From: Bradyrhizobium sp. 195
GTDB taxonomy: Bacteria > Pseudomonadota > Alphaproteobacteria > Rhizobiales > Xanthobacteraceae
Assembly: GCF_023101665.1 (NCBI RefSeq)
Contig: NZ_CP082163.1
Location: 156,948 to 220,947 of the forward strand
Direction: 5' to 3'
Length of the DNA: 64,000 nt
The notes below the pieces were generated by a model, which saw nothing but the letters and a program-made list of their open reading frames with translations, ran no database searches and was not told where the DNA came from. The translations under genes and the position numbers were made by a program. This document shows positions 46,359 through 54,959 of the stretch, in pieces; the stretch's first letter is position 1; each line of letters starts with the position of its first letter.

Positions 46359-46784
46359 AAGAGACCCCCAGCGAAGAACAATTTTAAAGTTTTAGAGAGC
46401 GTCCAACGCTCGCGAATTCACGAATGCTAACAATTCAAAGAAACTGCCGAGATTTTACATCCGCGCCCGCTCTTCGCAAGGGCTTCTGTTGCTGCCGACA
46501 ATGCACCTGCCGAAGTCACATCGGCTGGTTGCTGTCAAAGCCCTCGGTGGTTGCGGGCGGCTCGATGCTCGACCTGCGGGTATCATGGTTGCCCAAGCAG
46601 CCACCCCACGTTTGCCGTCGGGGTTTTCGGCGGGGCGAAGCACTGGCGGCGTCATTGGAAGGGATTCCCGGCATGGAACCAAGCGGCTGGCCGTCCGTTG
46701 GGCGGTATTGGCCAGCGGAGACGACGCGCACCCGCGTCAGCATATGCAACCACTCGGCTGGGCCTCCATCTCAGGGGAAGAGAC
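46359..46784. other. intergenic region upstream of the aldehyde oxidoreductase operon
   Basis: Contains the EcfG-type promoter at 46675-46699. No other gene or strong hairpin is evident. The long leader (about 80 nt) between promoter and start shows no recognised riboswitch. Confidence 0.5.
46675..46699 (+). promoter_or_regulatory. EcfG-type promoter of the aldehyde oxidoreductase operon
   Basis: GGAAC 46675-46679, 16 nt, CGTT 46696-46699; exact match, 85 nt before the paoA ATG. Confidence 0.65.
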
Positions 46785-47276
46785 ATGGCCGATGCCGCAA
46801 ATCAAATTCCCGACCGCATTCCGATCAACCTTATCGTCAATGGTAACAGGCGCACGCTTGACCTCGTGCCCTGGACCACACTCCTCGACGCTCTGCGCGA
46901 ACATCTCGCGCTGACTGGGACCAAGAAAGGTTGTGATCACGGCCAATGCGGCGCCTGCACCGTTCTGGTCGACGGCCGACGGGTCAATTCCTGCCTGACG
47001 CTCGCCGTCATGAAGGACGGCGCGGAGATCACGACAATCGAGGGACTTGCCCGGGATGGCGCGCTGCATCCCCTGCAACAGGCCTTCATCGATCACGACG
47101 CCTTCCAGTGCGGCTATTGCACGCCCGGACAGATTTGTTCCGCGACCGGACTCCTGGCCGAAGGCCGCGCCAAAGATTCTGACGAGATCCGGGAGCTGAT
47201 GAGCGGCAATCTTTGCCGCTGCGGTGCCTATCCGAACATCATCGCTGCCATCCAGCAGGCAATGGGGCGGCCATGA
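46785..47276 (+). CDS. paoA: aldehyde oxidoreductase 2Fe-2S subunit
   Basis: A 163-residue xanthine-oxidase-family small subunit. Cys motif of the plant-type ferredoxin cluster: [16 protein letters not shown] and NSCLTL. Second cluster: [11 protein letters not shown] and [10 protein letters not shown]. Unlike E. coli PaoA there is no twin-arginine signal (it starts [20 protein letters not shown]), so the enzyme should be cytoplasmic. Electrons pass from the Mo site through these clusters to FAD. ATGA overlap with paoB. Confidence 0.92.
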   Translation: MADAANQIPDRIPINLIVNGNRRTLDLVPWTTLLDALREHLALTGTKKGCDHGQCGACTVLVDGRRVNSCLTLAVMKDGAEITTIEGLARDGALHPLQQAFIDHDAFQCGYCTPGQICSATGLLAEGRAKDSDEIRELMSGNLCRCGAYPNIIAAIQQAMGRP

Positions 47277-48289
47277 TCAATTTCCAATATTCCCGCGCCA
47301 GCGACGTCGCCGATGCGATCCTCCTGCTCACCGCCCATCCCGGCGCCAAGCTCATCGCCGGCGGCACGAACCTGATCGACCTGATGAAGGAGAATGTCGA
47401 AGTGCCGTCCCGGCTGATCGACGTTTCGCGCCTGCCGCTCCGCAAGATCGAGGAGACACCCGACGGTGGCCTGCGCATCGGCGCCTTGGTGCCGAACTCG
47501 GACCTTGCCTACCATCCGCTGATCGAGCAGCGCTACCCGTTGCTCGCCAGCGCCATCCTGGCCGGCGCCTCGGCACAACTGCGCAACATGGCCTCCGTCG
47601 GCGGCAATCTGATGCAGAGAACGCGTTGCGCCTACTTCTATGACACGGCGACGCCCTGCAACAAGCGAGCTCCCGGCAGCGGCTGCTCGGCGATCGACGG
47701 CCTAAACCGCAACCATGCGATCCTCGGCACAAGCGTCTCCTGCATCGCCACCAATCCGTCGGACATGAGCGTGGCGTTGGCCGCGCTCGGCGCGCTCGTG
47801 CACATCGCAGGTCCATCCGGCGAACGCACTATGGCGCTGACCGATTTCCATCGGCTCCCTGGCGACACGCCGCATGTCGATACCAATCTCGAGGTCGGCG
47901 AGATCATCACGGCGATCGAACTGCCGCCGCGCGGCTTTGGCCGCAACTACAGCTACCTGAAGATCCGCGACCGGCTGTCCTATGCCTTCGCCCTGGTCTC
48001 GGTCGCGGCTGCGCTCGAACTGGACGGCAACGCGATCAGAGAGGCGCGTGTCGCGCTCGGCGGCGTGGCCCACAAACCCTGGCGCAGCCTTGAGGCCGAA
48101 ACGGCATTGCGCGGCCATGCGGCAACGCTGGAACATTTCTCTCGCGCTGCGGACCTCCTGCTGCAGGGGGCAAGAGCCCATGCGCATAATGGCTTCAAAA
48201 TCGAGCTCGCGCGCCGCGCCATCGTCCGGACGTTGACGCAGGCCGCAAGCGCCACACCGCAATCGCAGGCCCACAAGAAGATCGCGTGA
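47273..48289 (+). CDS. paoB: aldehyde oxidoreductase FAD subunit
   Basis: A 338-residue CO-dehydrogenase-flavoprotein-like subunit. FAD motifs [17 protein letters not shown] and [15 protein letters not shown] are present. The Cys-rich insertion ([23 protein letters not shown]) marks the PaoB subgroup that binds an extra 4Fe-4S cluster. C-terminal CODH-type domain from about residue 225. Seven nt separate it from paoC. Confidence 0.9.
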   Translation: MINFQYSRASDVADAILLLTAHPGAKLIAGGTNLIDLMKENVEVPSRLIDVSRLPLRKIEETPDGGLRIGALVPNSDLAYHPLIEQRYPLLASAILAGASAQLRNMASVGGNLMQRTRCAYFYDTATPCNKRAPGSGCSAIDGLNRNHAILGTSVSCIATNPSDMSVALAALGALVHIAGPSGERTMALTDFHRLPGDTPHVDTNLEVGEIITAIELPPRGFGRNYSYLKIRDRLSYAFALVSVAAALELDGNAIREARVALGGVAHKPWRSLEAETALRGHAATLEHFSRAADLLLQGARAHAHNGFKIELARRAIVRTLTQAASATPQSQAHKKIA

Positions 48290-48296
48290 GGGACCG

Positions 48297-50504
48297 ATGA
48301 ACGCCTATGTCGGAACATCAACGTCCCGGGTCGACGGCCGGGCCAAGGTCACCGGGGCTGCCAAATACGCCGGCGAATTCGCGGCTGACCGGCTCCTCCA
48401 TGGTTTCGTCGTTGAGGCTACCATTCCGCGCGGGCGCATCGCTCGCCTCGACACCAGCCAGGCGCTCAAGGTGAAGGGGGTGCTCGACGTGCTCACGCAT
48501 GCGCATCGCCCGCCGCTCGCTGGCAAGGACGAAGCCTGGAAGGACGAAGTGGCCCCGGAAGAGGGATCTCCATTCCGGCCGCTCTACGACGACGGCGTCA
48601 AGTTCAACGGCCAGCCGATCGCTCTGGTCGTGGCAGAGGATTGGGAAACCGCAAAGTTCGCCGCGACGCTGGTGCGTGTCGGATATCAGGAAGAGCAAGC
48701 CTTTGCGACCGACCTCGAAGCTGAGCGCGGGAAGGCCGCCGAGGTGAAGCAGCCGCACAAGCCGCGCGGTGACGCCGCAGGCGCGCTTGCAGCATCGGCC
48801 GTGCGGCACGAGGCAGACTACTTCATTCCGACCGAGCATCACAATCCGATGGAGCTCTATGCCACCACGGTCGTCTGGGACGGCAACGGCCGGCTCACAG
48901 TCTACGACAAGACGCAAGGCGTTCAGAACGTCCACAGATATCTATGCAACGTGTTCGGCAAGAAGCCTGATGACATTCGCGTGCTCTCGCCCTATGTCGG
49001 CGGTGCGTTCGGCTCCGGCCTGCGGCCGCAATACCAGGTGGTGCTGGCAACGCTTGGCGCCCTGGCTCTGAAGCGGTCCGTTCGCGTCGTGCTGACGCGA
49101 CAGCAGATGTACGGGCTCGGTCACCGGCCAGCGACGATCGAACACCTCGGACTCGGCGCGAAGCCTGACGGCACGTTAGATGCGGTCACACACGAGGCTA
49201 CGGCTATCGCCTCGTGCTACGAGGATTTCGCGCGCAACGACACCGGCTGGGCGGAACAGCTCTACAAGAGCCCAAACAGCCGCTATTCCCATAAGCTCGT
49301 CCGCCTCGACGTTTCAACGCCCTCCGACATGCGCGCGCCCGGCGCGGCTTCCGGCGTCTGCGCGCTCGAATGCGCCATGGACGAGCTGGCCGTCGCGCTC
49401 AAGCTCGACCCGATCGAACTGCGCCTGAAGTGCTACTCGGATAGCGACCAGAGCGAAGACCTGCCCTACACCAGCAAGCAGTTGCGCGCATGCTATGCTA
49501 GCGGCGCGGAAGCCTTCGGCTGGAACAGACGCAATCCCACGCCACGCGCGATGCGTGATGGTAAGGAGCTGGTCGGTTGGGGCATGGCGACAGGCGTCTG
49601 GGAGGCGTTGCAGATGCCGGTCGCAGTCCGCATCGTGCTGTCCGCCAATGGTCATGCCGAGGTATCCTGCGCGGCGTCTGACATCGGTACCGGCACCTAT
49701 ACCATCGTCGCGCAGGTGGCGGCCGATGCACTTGGGCTACCAATCGAGAACATCGACGTGAGGCTTGCCGACTCAACCTTGCCGCAAGCTCCCGTCGAAG
49801 GCGGCTCCTGGATGGCTGCTTCGAGCGCGCATGCGGTGCTGGAAGCGGCCGAGGACATTCGCCGGGAGCTCGCGCTTCTCGCCAGTACGATGCCCTCTTC
49901 GCCCCTCGCCGGCGTCGATGCAGCCGATGTCGTCCTGGTCGACGGCACGATCGCAAAAGATGGCGAGAAGAGCCGCGCGGTTTCGATCACCGATGCCATG
50001 CGTCACGGCAAGCTCGAGCGGCTGGAGAAGCAGAAGCTCAATCACTTCGCGGAGGACAAGTCGCACGCCCGCAACACCCATTCGGCCGTGTTTGCCGAGG
50101 TGAGGGTCGACGAGCAACTCGGCGTTATCCGCGTCACGCGGATCGTAAGCGCTGTCGCCGCCGGACGGATCCTGAACACCAAGACCGGCCGCAGCCAGAT
50201 CATGGGCGGCGTAGTCTGGGGGATCGGGATGGCGCTGCACGAGGAAACGGCGATGGACCACCGCTTCGGCCGGATCATGAACGCCAATATCGCCGAGTAC
50301 CACATCCCCGCGAATGCCGACATTCACGACATCGATGTGATCTTCGTCGACGAGCGAGACCATCATATCAACCGGCTTGGCGTCAAAGGCCTCGGCGAAA
50401 TCGGCATCGTTGGCGTCCCTGCAGCGATCGCGAACGCCGTCTATCACGCAACCGGCAAGCGCATCCGCCGCTTCCCGATCACGCTCGATAAGCTACTCGC
50501 TTGA
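48297..50504 (+). CDS. paoC: aldehyde oxidoreductase molybdenum subunit
   Basis: A 735-residue molybdopterin-cytosine-dinucleotide-binding subunit. It starts with SRVDGRAKVTGAAKYAGEFA; HHNPMELYATTVVWDG, SPYVGGAFGSGLRPQYQVVL and DMRAPGAASGVCALECAMDE are cofactor motifs. The catalytic Glu is in GVKGLGEIGIVG near the C-terminus. It would oxidise a broad range of aldehydes to acids, useful as detoxification during oxidative stress. No maturation factor (PaoD/XdhC) is encoded next to it; one must be supplied elsewhere. Confidence 0.93.
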   Translation: MNAYVGTSTSRVDGRAKVTGAAKYAGEFAADRLLHGFVVEATIPRGRIARLDTSQALKVKGVLDVLTHAHRPPLAGKDEAWKDEVAPEEGSPFRPLYDDGVKFNGQPIALVVAEDWETAKFAATLVRVGYQEEQAFATDLEAERGKAAEVKQPHKPRGDAAGALAASAVRHEADYFIPTEHHNPMELYATTVVWDGNGRLTVYDKTQGVQNVHRYLCNVFGKKPDDIRVLSPYVGGAFGSGLRPQYQVVLATLGALALKRSVRVVLTRQQMYGLGHRPATIEHLGLGAKPDGTLDAVTHEATAIASCYEDFARNDTGWAEQLYKSPNSRYSHKLVRLDVSTPSDMRAPGAASGVCALECAMDELAVALKLDPIELRLKCYSDSDQSEDLPYTSKQLRACYASGAEAFGWNRRNPTPRAMRDGKELVGWGMATGVWEALQMPVAVRIVLSANGHAEVSCAASDIGTGTYTIVAQVAADALGLPIENIDVRLADSTLPQAPVEGGSWMAASSAHAVLEAAEDIRRELALLASTMPSSPLAGVDAADVVLVDGTIAKDGEKSRAVSITDAMRHGKLERLEKQKLNHFAEDKSHARNTHSAVFAEVRVDEQLGVIRVTRIVSAVAAGRILNTKTGRSQIMGGVVWGIGMALHEETAMDHRFGRIMNANIAEYHIPANADIHDIDVIFVDERDHHINRLGVKGLGEIGIVGVPAAIANAVYHATGKRIRRFPITLDKLLA

Positions 50505-50509
50505 TGCGC

Positions 50510-50759
50510 CCGACCTCACCATGCGCCGGACCGTCATCGGCGAGCAAACCTCACCGGAGGAGTACATCGTCCTCTGGGATGGGCTGTCGATCAGCCGGAT
50601 CTTCCGCTGCAACATCGCTGCCACGGCCGCTTGTGGCCCTGGCAGAGACGCCGTTCGATGAACTGGCTCGAGGTCCGAGAGCCTCGTCTTCAGCAGGCGC
50701 CGATAGCGGTGGATGTTGCTGCGGTGTGCGCGGATACGGGCAAGATCTTCATCGAACAT
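50510..50759 (-). CDS. small hypothetical protein, probably frame-disturbed
   Basis: MFDEDLARIRAHRSNIHRYR, then RLLKTRLSDLE, is a convincing small-protein start. The continuation QFIERRL expected after LSDLE is in another frame (switch near 50664-50668). The intended C-terminus is unclear. Function unknown. It lies opposite the end of paoC. Confidence 0.45.
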
Positions 50760-50965
50760 CGTCGTTGCTCCAGACGGTCGTCTTTGTCCTTTTCGATTTC
50801 GAGAAACGGGAAACGGTTTCACCGGTGGGGAAAATTTATTCGGAGCGCTCCTGCTGTCAAGCGCACCGCCTCACGAGGATGCCGGCCAATCCTTGGAGCC
50901 TCGTACCGCAACGCGTCAAGCAGCGTCGCGCGGTCCGGGCGTTGAAAAATTTTTTCGTTTCCCCT

Positions 50966-50994
50966 CTTGAATCGGCTTGTTGTTCTTCTAGGTC
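50966..50994 (+). promoter_or_regulatory. possible RpoH-like promoter of the Hsp20 gene
   Basis: CTTGAA at 50966-50971 is followed about 15-17 nt later by CTTCTAGGT, a loose match to alphaproteobacterial heat-shock promoters. Position upstream of the thermometer leader is right. Weak on sequence alone. Confidence 0.35.
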
Positions 50995-51002
50995 ATTTTT
51001 CG

Positions 51003-51130
51003 CCGCGAGAGCGGTGTGCCGGGCGCCTTCACGGGTCCGGCGCGGGGCGCCGGGACGGTGTCGTCGGACCCGTCTGAACCCCCCGTCCCGCGCTCCTTCG
51101 TGCCCATCTTGCTCTATGGAGGACTTGGTT
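51003..51130 (+). promoter_or_regulatory. ROSE-type RNA thermometer in the Hsp20 leader
   Basis: The leader is rich in hairpins, and its last one hides the ribosome-binding site. TCTTGCT (51107-51113), loop CTA, and TGGAGGA (51117-51123) pair as U-A, C-G, U-G, U-A, G-G, C-G, U-U, the imperfect pairing with a G-G mismatch that defines ROSE elements. The ATG follows 7 nt later. An upstream stem (GCCGGGCGCC with GGCGCCGGG) fits the first ROSE helices. It would melt on heat shock and permit translation. Confidence 0.75.
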
Positions 51131-51586
51131 ATGAGGACGACCTTCGACTTCGCGCCCCTGTGGCGCTCTACCATCGGCTTCGACCATCTGGCCGACCTCG
51201 TCGACAGCACGATGCGCCAGGCTACCGAAGATCACTACCCCCCGTACAACATCGAACGCTCCGGCGAGGACCACTACCGGATCTCGCTCGCCATCGCCGG
51301 CTTCGGAGCCGACGACATCACCGTGACGGCCGAACAGAATGCGCTCACCATCGAAGGCAGGAAACCTGAGAAGGCGCCCGGCGAGTATCTCTACCAGGGC
51401 ATCGCCGCACGTCCCTTCAGGCGCGTGTTCAATTTGGCCGACTACGTCCAGGTGAGAGAGGCCGCTTTCCGCGACGGATTGCTGATCATCGACCTCGTCC
51501 GCGAGGTGCCCGAAGCGATGAAGCCCCGCCGGATCCAGATCGCAGGCAGTGCTTCTCCGTCGCAGATCGAGCGGAAGGCAGCCTGA
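51131..51586 (+). CDS. small heat-shock protein Hsp20 (class A-like)
   Basis: A 151-residue alpha-crystallin-type chaperone. MRTTFDFAPLWRSTIGFDHL and YPPYNIERSGEDHYRISLAI lead into the crystallin domain (DITVTAEQNALTIEGRKPE), which ends with the ARPFRRVFNLADYVQV and GLLIIDLVREVPE motifs. Both features are typical of rhizobial class A HspA-like proteins. Translation is set by the ROSE leader. The second Hsp20 gene starts 81 nt downstream. Confidence 0.9.
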   Translation: MRTTFDFAPLWRSTIGFDHLADLVDSTMRQATEDHYPPYNIERSGEDHYRISLAIAGFGADDITVTAEQNALTIEGRKPEKAPGEYLYQGIAARPFRRVFNLADYVQVREAAFRDGLLIIDLVREVPEAMKPRRIQIAGSASPSQIERKAA

Positions 51587-51667
51587 CGCCAGTCAAGATT
51601 CGATGGCGGAACGCGGCGCGCGTAAGCGCAGCCGCGCTCCCAGCCGCATGCAACGAAGGAGAACATC

Positions 51668-52159
51668 ATGGCAATTCGTGATCTCATTCCCCGGTCGCGG
51701 AATCAGGAGCTTGCTCCGACGCGCGGCAACTACGACCCCTTCATGGCGCTTCATCGCGAGATGAACCGCCTCTTCGACGATGTCTTTCGCGGCTTCGGCG
51801 GCATGGGCCTGGCGCCGCTGATGGAAGGGCAATTCGGCTGGCCCAAGATCGAGCTCAGCGAGACCGACAAGGCGCTGACGATCTCGGCCGAACTGCCCGG
51901 CATGACGGAGAAAGACGTCCAGATCGAAATCGCCGGTGGCTTCCTGACGATCCGCGGCGAGAAGAAGGCCGAACGCAGCGACGAAGGCAGGTACTTCACC
52001 GAGCGCGCCTACGGCGCCTTTGAGCGGCGGATCCCGCTCGAGGACGTCGACGAAGACAAGGCCGAGGCCTCGTTCAAGGACGGCGTCCTGACCGTATCGC
52101 TGCCGAAGTCGGAAAATCCGCGTGCGGGTGTCAAGCGCGTCGCGATCAACACGCAGTAG
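51668..52159 (+). CDS. small heat-shock protein Hsp20 (class C-like)
   Basis: A 163-residue Hsp20 with N-terminal RDLIPRSRNQELAPTRGNYD and FMALHREMNRLFDDVFRGFG, then the crystallin domain (KALTISAELPGMTEKDVQIE, GFLTIRGEKKAERSDEGRYF). The C-terminal KSENPRAGVKRVAINTQ lacks a clear IxI anchor. GAAGGAGA precedes the ATG. It is different in class from the 51131 protein; together they could form mixed chaperone oligomers. Confidence 0.9.
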   Translation: MAIRDLIPRSRNQELAPTRGNYDPFMALHREMNRLFDDVFRGFGGMGLAPLMEGQFGWPKIELSETDKALTISAELPGMTEKDVQIEIAGGFLTIRGEKKAERSDEGRYFTERAYGAFERRIPLEDVDEDKAEASFKDGVLTVSLPKSENPRAGVKRVAINTQ

Positions 52160-52165
52160 CAATCC

Positions 52166-52188
52166 GGACGGCGGCCACACCGCCGTCC
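52166..52188 (+). terminator. hairpin after the Hsp20 pair
   Basis: GGACGGCGG and CCGCCGTCC form a perfect 9-bp stem with a 5-nt loop, 6 nt after the stop. No T-run follows. Confidence 0.55.
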
Positions 52189-52238
52189 CGCACCAAGTCG
52201 AACCCATCCCGAAGAAAGGAGCGTAAGGGAGGCAACCG

Positions 52239-52574
52239 ATGACCAACGCCAACACAATCACCGGCAATCTCGATCCCCTCTTCCATCCGGCCGCGCACTA
52301 TGCGTCTCCGGACGACGTCCTGAACGACAATGAGCTCTCCGTACCGGAAAAGCGGATCATCCTGTCGTCTTGGGCGTCCGACATGTTTGCGGTGGAATCC
52401 TGTCCCGCCCTGCGGGACATTCCCGGAATGGGCCATACCATTCGGCTGGCCGACATCCTGGCTGCACTGCGGCGGCTGGATGGCGACGACGAACCGCCGC
52501 GACCCGGCGGCCTCCCCATGCGATTGCGGCGGCCTTGGGCCGCCGTGCGGGGGGCGGTTTTGAGTCATCTTTAG
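52239..52574 (+). CDS. conserved hypothetical stress-region protein
   Basis: A 111-residue protein starting MTNANTITGNLDPLFHPAAH. YASPDDVLNDNELSVPEKRI and ILSSWASDMFAVESCPALRD then follow, a pattern seen in small rhizobial proteins linked to Hsp20 operons. No known domain. GGGAGGCAACC before the ATG is a good ribosome-binding site. It may be part of the heat-shock transcript. Confidence 0.7.
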   Translation: MTNANTITGNLDPLFHPAAHYASPDDVLNDNELSVPEKRIILSSWASDMFAVESCPALRDIPGMGHTIRLADILAALRRLDGDDEPPRPGGLPMRLRRPWAAVRGAVLSHL

Positions 52575-52592
52575 CAGCTCGAGGAGCACGCC

Positions 52593-52796
52593 ATGGGAGA
52601 GCGGCGCCGCAGAGTTAAACAAACCCGTTCCCTTGAAGAACGATTGGCCGAACAGGCCGCTAAACTCAAAGAACGTGCTGCCCATCTCCCGGCTGGCACG
52701 GAGCGCGAGAGCCTTCTTCGGAAGGCCCGTCTAGCCGAGACTGGCGCGCACTTGACCAACTGGATCACCTCTCCCGAACGTCAACGGCCGAGGTGA
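52593..52796 (+). CDS. 67-residue basic helical protein, paralogue of 43024-43233
   Basis: MGERRRRVKQTRSLEERLAE, then TERESLLRKARLAETGAHLT and NWITSPERQRPR. It shares the central RKARLAET block with the protein outside the island. GAGGAG precedes the ATG; only 18 nt follow the previous stop, so it is in the same operon. Function unknown. Confidence 0.75.
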   Translation: MGERRRRVKQTRSLEERLAEQAAKLKERAAHLPAGTERESLLRKARLAETGAHLTNWITSPERQRPR

Positions 52797-52893
52797 GATG
52801 TCGGGTGCGGTTGCGATGGCTCGCGAAGTAACTGAGGGCGTTGAGCGAGAACGGGTCCGCGCGTGAGTGGCGCGTCCGCTCCCGGCGGAGTTC

Positions 52894-53127
52894 CTACACG
52901 CGATCACGGAGGTCGGTCACACCTTCCTTATGGGCGCAGTGGTCGCAACAATAAAAGGTGCCGCTCTTTTCCAGGCCGTGTCCCACGATGCGCGTTCCGC
53001 AATGCTTGCACGTTGGCGCCAAGGCATGTATCGCGCACTCAAAGCTGTCGAACGTGTGCGCCTGGCCGTTCATCACCACTTGAAAGGCCTTGTCATAGTC
53101 ATTGCCGCAGGTTTCGCATGTCGACAT
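52894..53127 (-). CDS. small zinc-ribbon protein
   Basis: A 77-residue protein with two Cys pairs near the N-terminus and centre (STCETCGNDYDKAF; PTCKHCGTRIVGHG) and a third in FYCCDHCAHKEG. These fit one or two zinc sites. GAAGGAGGCACA before the ATG at 53127 fixes the start. It lies 10 nt downstream of 53138-53440 and is likely co-transcribed. It may be a DNA- or protein-binding accessory. Confidence 0.75.
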   Translation of the reverse strand: MSTCETCGNDYDKAFQVVMNGQAHTFDSFECAIHALAPTCKHCGTRIVGHGLEKSGTFYCCDHCAHKEGVTDLRDRV

Positions 53128-53137
53128 TGTGCCTCCT

Positions 53138-53440
53138 TCACGCCGCCCGGCGTTTGCGAGTTTGAGCAGCCTTCTTGGCTGACTTGGAACGTTCAACTGC
53201 CGGTCGGCTCGCGGACGCTTTTCCGCCAAGCTTGCCGCCCTTCCGCGACGGTGAAGGGTCTTCTTCGGTGCCTCTGCCGGATCCGCTCTTTTTGCCGCCA
53301 TGGGTCTCTTTGTTCACGGTCGCCCAGGCTCGCCGTTCAGCTTCCTTGTCGGGAACGCCGCGGGCTTCATAGCCTTCCTCAATGTGTTCGGCCTGTCGTT
53401 TCTGCTTGTCGGTGTAGCTTCGTTTGTCTCCGCGTGGCAT
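53138..53440 (-). CDS. plasmid-stabilisation-like basic protein
   Basis: A 100-residue protein starting MPRGDKRSYTDKQKRQAEHI and EEGYEARGVPDKEAERRAWA, then TVNKETHGGKKSGSGRG. This N-terminal pattern is widespread in proteobacteria and often labelled plasmid stabilisation protein, though evidence for that is poor. The C-terminus is a Lys/Arg/Ala-rich histone-H1-like tail (KSAKKAAQTRKRRAA). AGGAGG precedes the ATG. Confidence 0.75.
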   Translation of the reverse strand: MPRGDKRSYTDKQKRQAEHIEEGYEARGVPDKEAERRAWATVNKETHGGKKSGSGRGTEEDPSPSRKGGKLGGKASASRPAVERSKSAKKAAQTRKRRAA

Positions 53441-53639
53441 GACGACCTCCTTTGACAGTATCGCGTCCCCTGCTCCTATTCGATGCCGCCCTCTTGCGCA
53501 GGCCGTCAATGAACTTGGATGCTTCTGCCTTAAGGTCGTCCTCCCAGCGCAAGAAGTGCTGGTGTGTTGTTCTGACAGGGTTACAGGCAGGACGCCTGGG
53601 CGTGATCGTTAGCTCGTCTCCCAACATCCAATTTTCGGG

Positions 53640-53876
53640 TCATTCCGAATTCCTTTCCTTTTGGGCCTCCTCGCGCAAGGAACGATGGAATTTACCAATT
53701 GTTCCTGTTCCAGCCTCGGTACTGTCTGGGCGGCTACCGCCGTCGTTCTGGACGTCTTTGAGTTCATCCGTGCCTTCCTTGCGACTCCGAGCAATCTTTC
53801 GCAATCGCTCCGGCCCGGTGATCGAACTGGGGCGCGGCTTGCCGGGACTTGCGGTCGGTCGCAAAAACGCAGCCAT
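53640..53876 (-). CDS. doubtful hypothetical protein
   Basis: 78 residues, hydrophilic, e.g. RKIARSRKEGTDELKDVQND and IGKFHRSLREEAQKERN. No recognised motif or clear ribosome-binding site. It is kept only because residue usage looks less like a shadow frame than its neighbours. Confidence 0.25.
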   Translation of the reverse strand: MAAFLRPTASPGKPRPSSITGPERLRKIARSRKEGTDELKDVQNDGGSRPDSTEAGTGTIGKFHRSLREEAQKERNSE

Positions 53877-53942
53877 CGGAACAAATGAAGTGCATCCGGT
53901 ATTTGGGCTGCATCAACAGGGAGGCCGAAATGGCAAAAGCAT

Positions 53943-54104
53943 ATGGCTGAACCGACTGAGGACGAGATTCGAACCTGCGCCCATCAGCTCTGGGAAAAGG
54001 CTGGCCGGCCGGAAGGCCGCGAGAAGGAGTTTTGGGAACTAGCCGAACAAGAACTGCGGAATAAGGACAAATCGTCCCCTGTGCGCACGCCCGATAATCT
54101 GTAG
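53943..54104 (+). CDS. DUF2934 family small protein
   Basis: A 53-residue protein: MAEPTEDEIRTCAHQLWEKA, then GRPEGREKEFWELAEQELRN. The pattern EIRxxAxxLWExxGRPEGRxxEFWxxAExEL is the DUF2934 signature. The best ribosome-binding sequence (GGAGG) is about 18 nt upstream, farther than usual. Function unknown; family members are frequent in stress regions of rhizobia. Confidence 0.8.
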   Translation: MAEPTEDEIRTCAHQLWEKAGRPEGREKEFWELAEQELRNKDKSSPVRTPDNL

Positions 54105-54218
54105 TGAACTGGCATTGACCAATCTGGTTCGGCATTGGCCGGCGCGGATGCCAAGTAACTGTTAGCGCGGGGGTGCGTGGAAAAGCGGCGTTGGCGAAAA
54201 GCGAGGCTGGATGAGGAG

Positions 54219-54257
54219 CCCGGCGTCTGCGAGGCCATTGAGACGCCGGGTCGGTTT
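54219..54257 (+). terminator. intrinsic terminator between convergent genes
   Basis: CCCGGCGTCT (54219-54228) and AGACGCCGGG (54241-54250) form a perfect 10-bp stem with a 12-nt loop, followed by GGTTTCTT. It lies between the DUF2934 gene (+) and 54259-54537 (-), so it may serve both strands. Confidence 0.7.
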
Positions 54258-54258
54258 C

Positions 54259-54537
54259 TTAGCGCCGCCTAGTCGCGCGCCGCTTATATGGTGATTGATT
54301 CACGGGCTTCAGCGAAATCCCTTCGCGGTGCGCCTTGCTGCGGATAGCTGCCACGGGACGTTGAAGTTTGACGGTCATGACCCCGGTCGGCGTGTTGCCC
54401 TTCGCGAGCTGTTTGAGCATTTTCACATCCGCGCTCGACCACGGTTCACGCGTACGACGCTTGTATGAGGGATTTGCCTTGCGCGGGCTCTTCTTGCCGA
54501 TCGGCGAGCCGGGTCGTTTCCATCCTGCTCGTACCAT
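54259..54537 (-). CDS. Myb/SANT-like small basic protein
   Basis: A 92-residue, very basic protein. The centre REPWSSADVKMLKQLAKGNT and VAAIRSKAHREGISLKP resemble a SANT/Myb-like helical DNA-binding unit (Trp near the start, RSKAxxxGISL ending). Basic tails on both sides (KKSPRKANPSYKRR, YKRRATRRR). AGGAGG before the ATG at 54537. A promoter of EcfG type lies 28 nt upstream. A nucleoid-associated or DNA-binding role in stress is plausible, not proven. Confidence 0.7.
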   Translation of the reverse strand: MVRAGWKRPGSPIGKKSPRKANPSYKRRTREPWSSADVKMLKQLAKGNTPTGVMTVKLQRPVAAIRSKAHREGISLKPVNQSPYKRRATRRR

Positions 54538-54564
54538 TAAGGTCCTCCTGTAAGTCCATGCTTG

Positions 54565-54590
54565 AACGAAGGAATGAACAATTCGGTTCC
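54565..54590 (-). promoter_or_regulatory. EcfG-type promoter for the 54537 gene
   Basis: On the minus strand GGAAC (54590-54586), 17 nt, CGTT (54568-54565). Exact motif, 28 nt from the ATG. Confidence 0.6.
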
Positions 54591-54689
54591 GGATGAAACG
54601 CGACGACATCTTCTTCGCTTGAAACTCCGCGACTTCGGCCGGATACTGGATCAGGTCCTTGGCCATCAGCATTCCGAAGGAGAACGATC

Positions 54690-54905
54690 ATGGCAATCCA
54701 GATCGTGATGGACCGTACCGGCGACAGCCGTCACCTTTCAACCCGGACGACAAACGAGAGCTCGCGAAGGCGGAGCAGCGGTTCTGCGAGCTCACCAATG
54801 CCGGCTTCACCGCGGCGGTCGGGTCCAGGTCAGGCCTCGCAGATCCGGTCGTTTGACCCGAACGCGGAGGAAACCGTGTTCTTCCCCCGGCTGGTCGGCG
54901 GATAA
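54690..54905 (+). pseudogene. small conserved hypothetical gene with two compensating frameshifts
   Basis: MAIQIVMDRTGDSRH is in the first frame. PFNPDDKRELAKAEQRFCEL and TNAGFTAAV are in a second frame, and GPGQASQIRSFDPNAEETVF then FPRLVGG return to the first. Joined, these give one coherent protein of about 72 residues. The first switch is at CACC (54734-54735; one C short of CACCC), the second about 54815-54825. Function unknown. Confidence 0.7.
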
Positions 54906-54959
54906 TCGGTCCGTGCCATGTTGGGCTTCAAGCCGTCGCGCCATGGTGAACGCTCGCGC

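Noticed and set aside
52800..52893. Extra gene between the 67-residue protein and the zinc-ribbon protein
   Set aside because: No open frame with a plausible start in the gap between these convergent genes.
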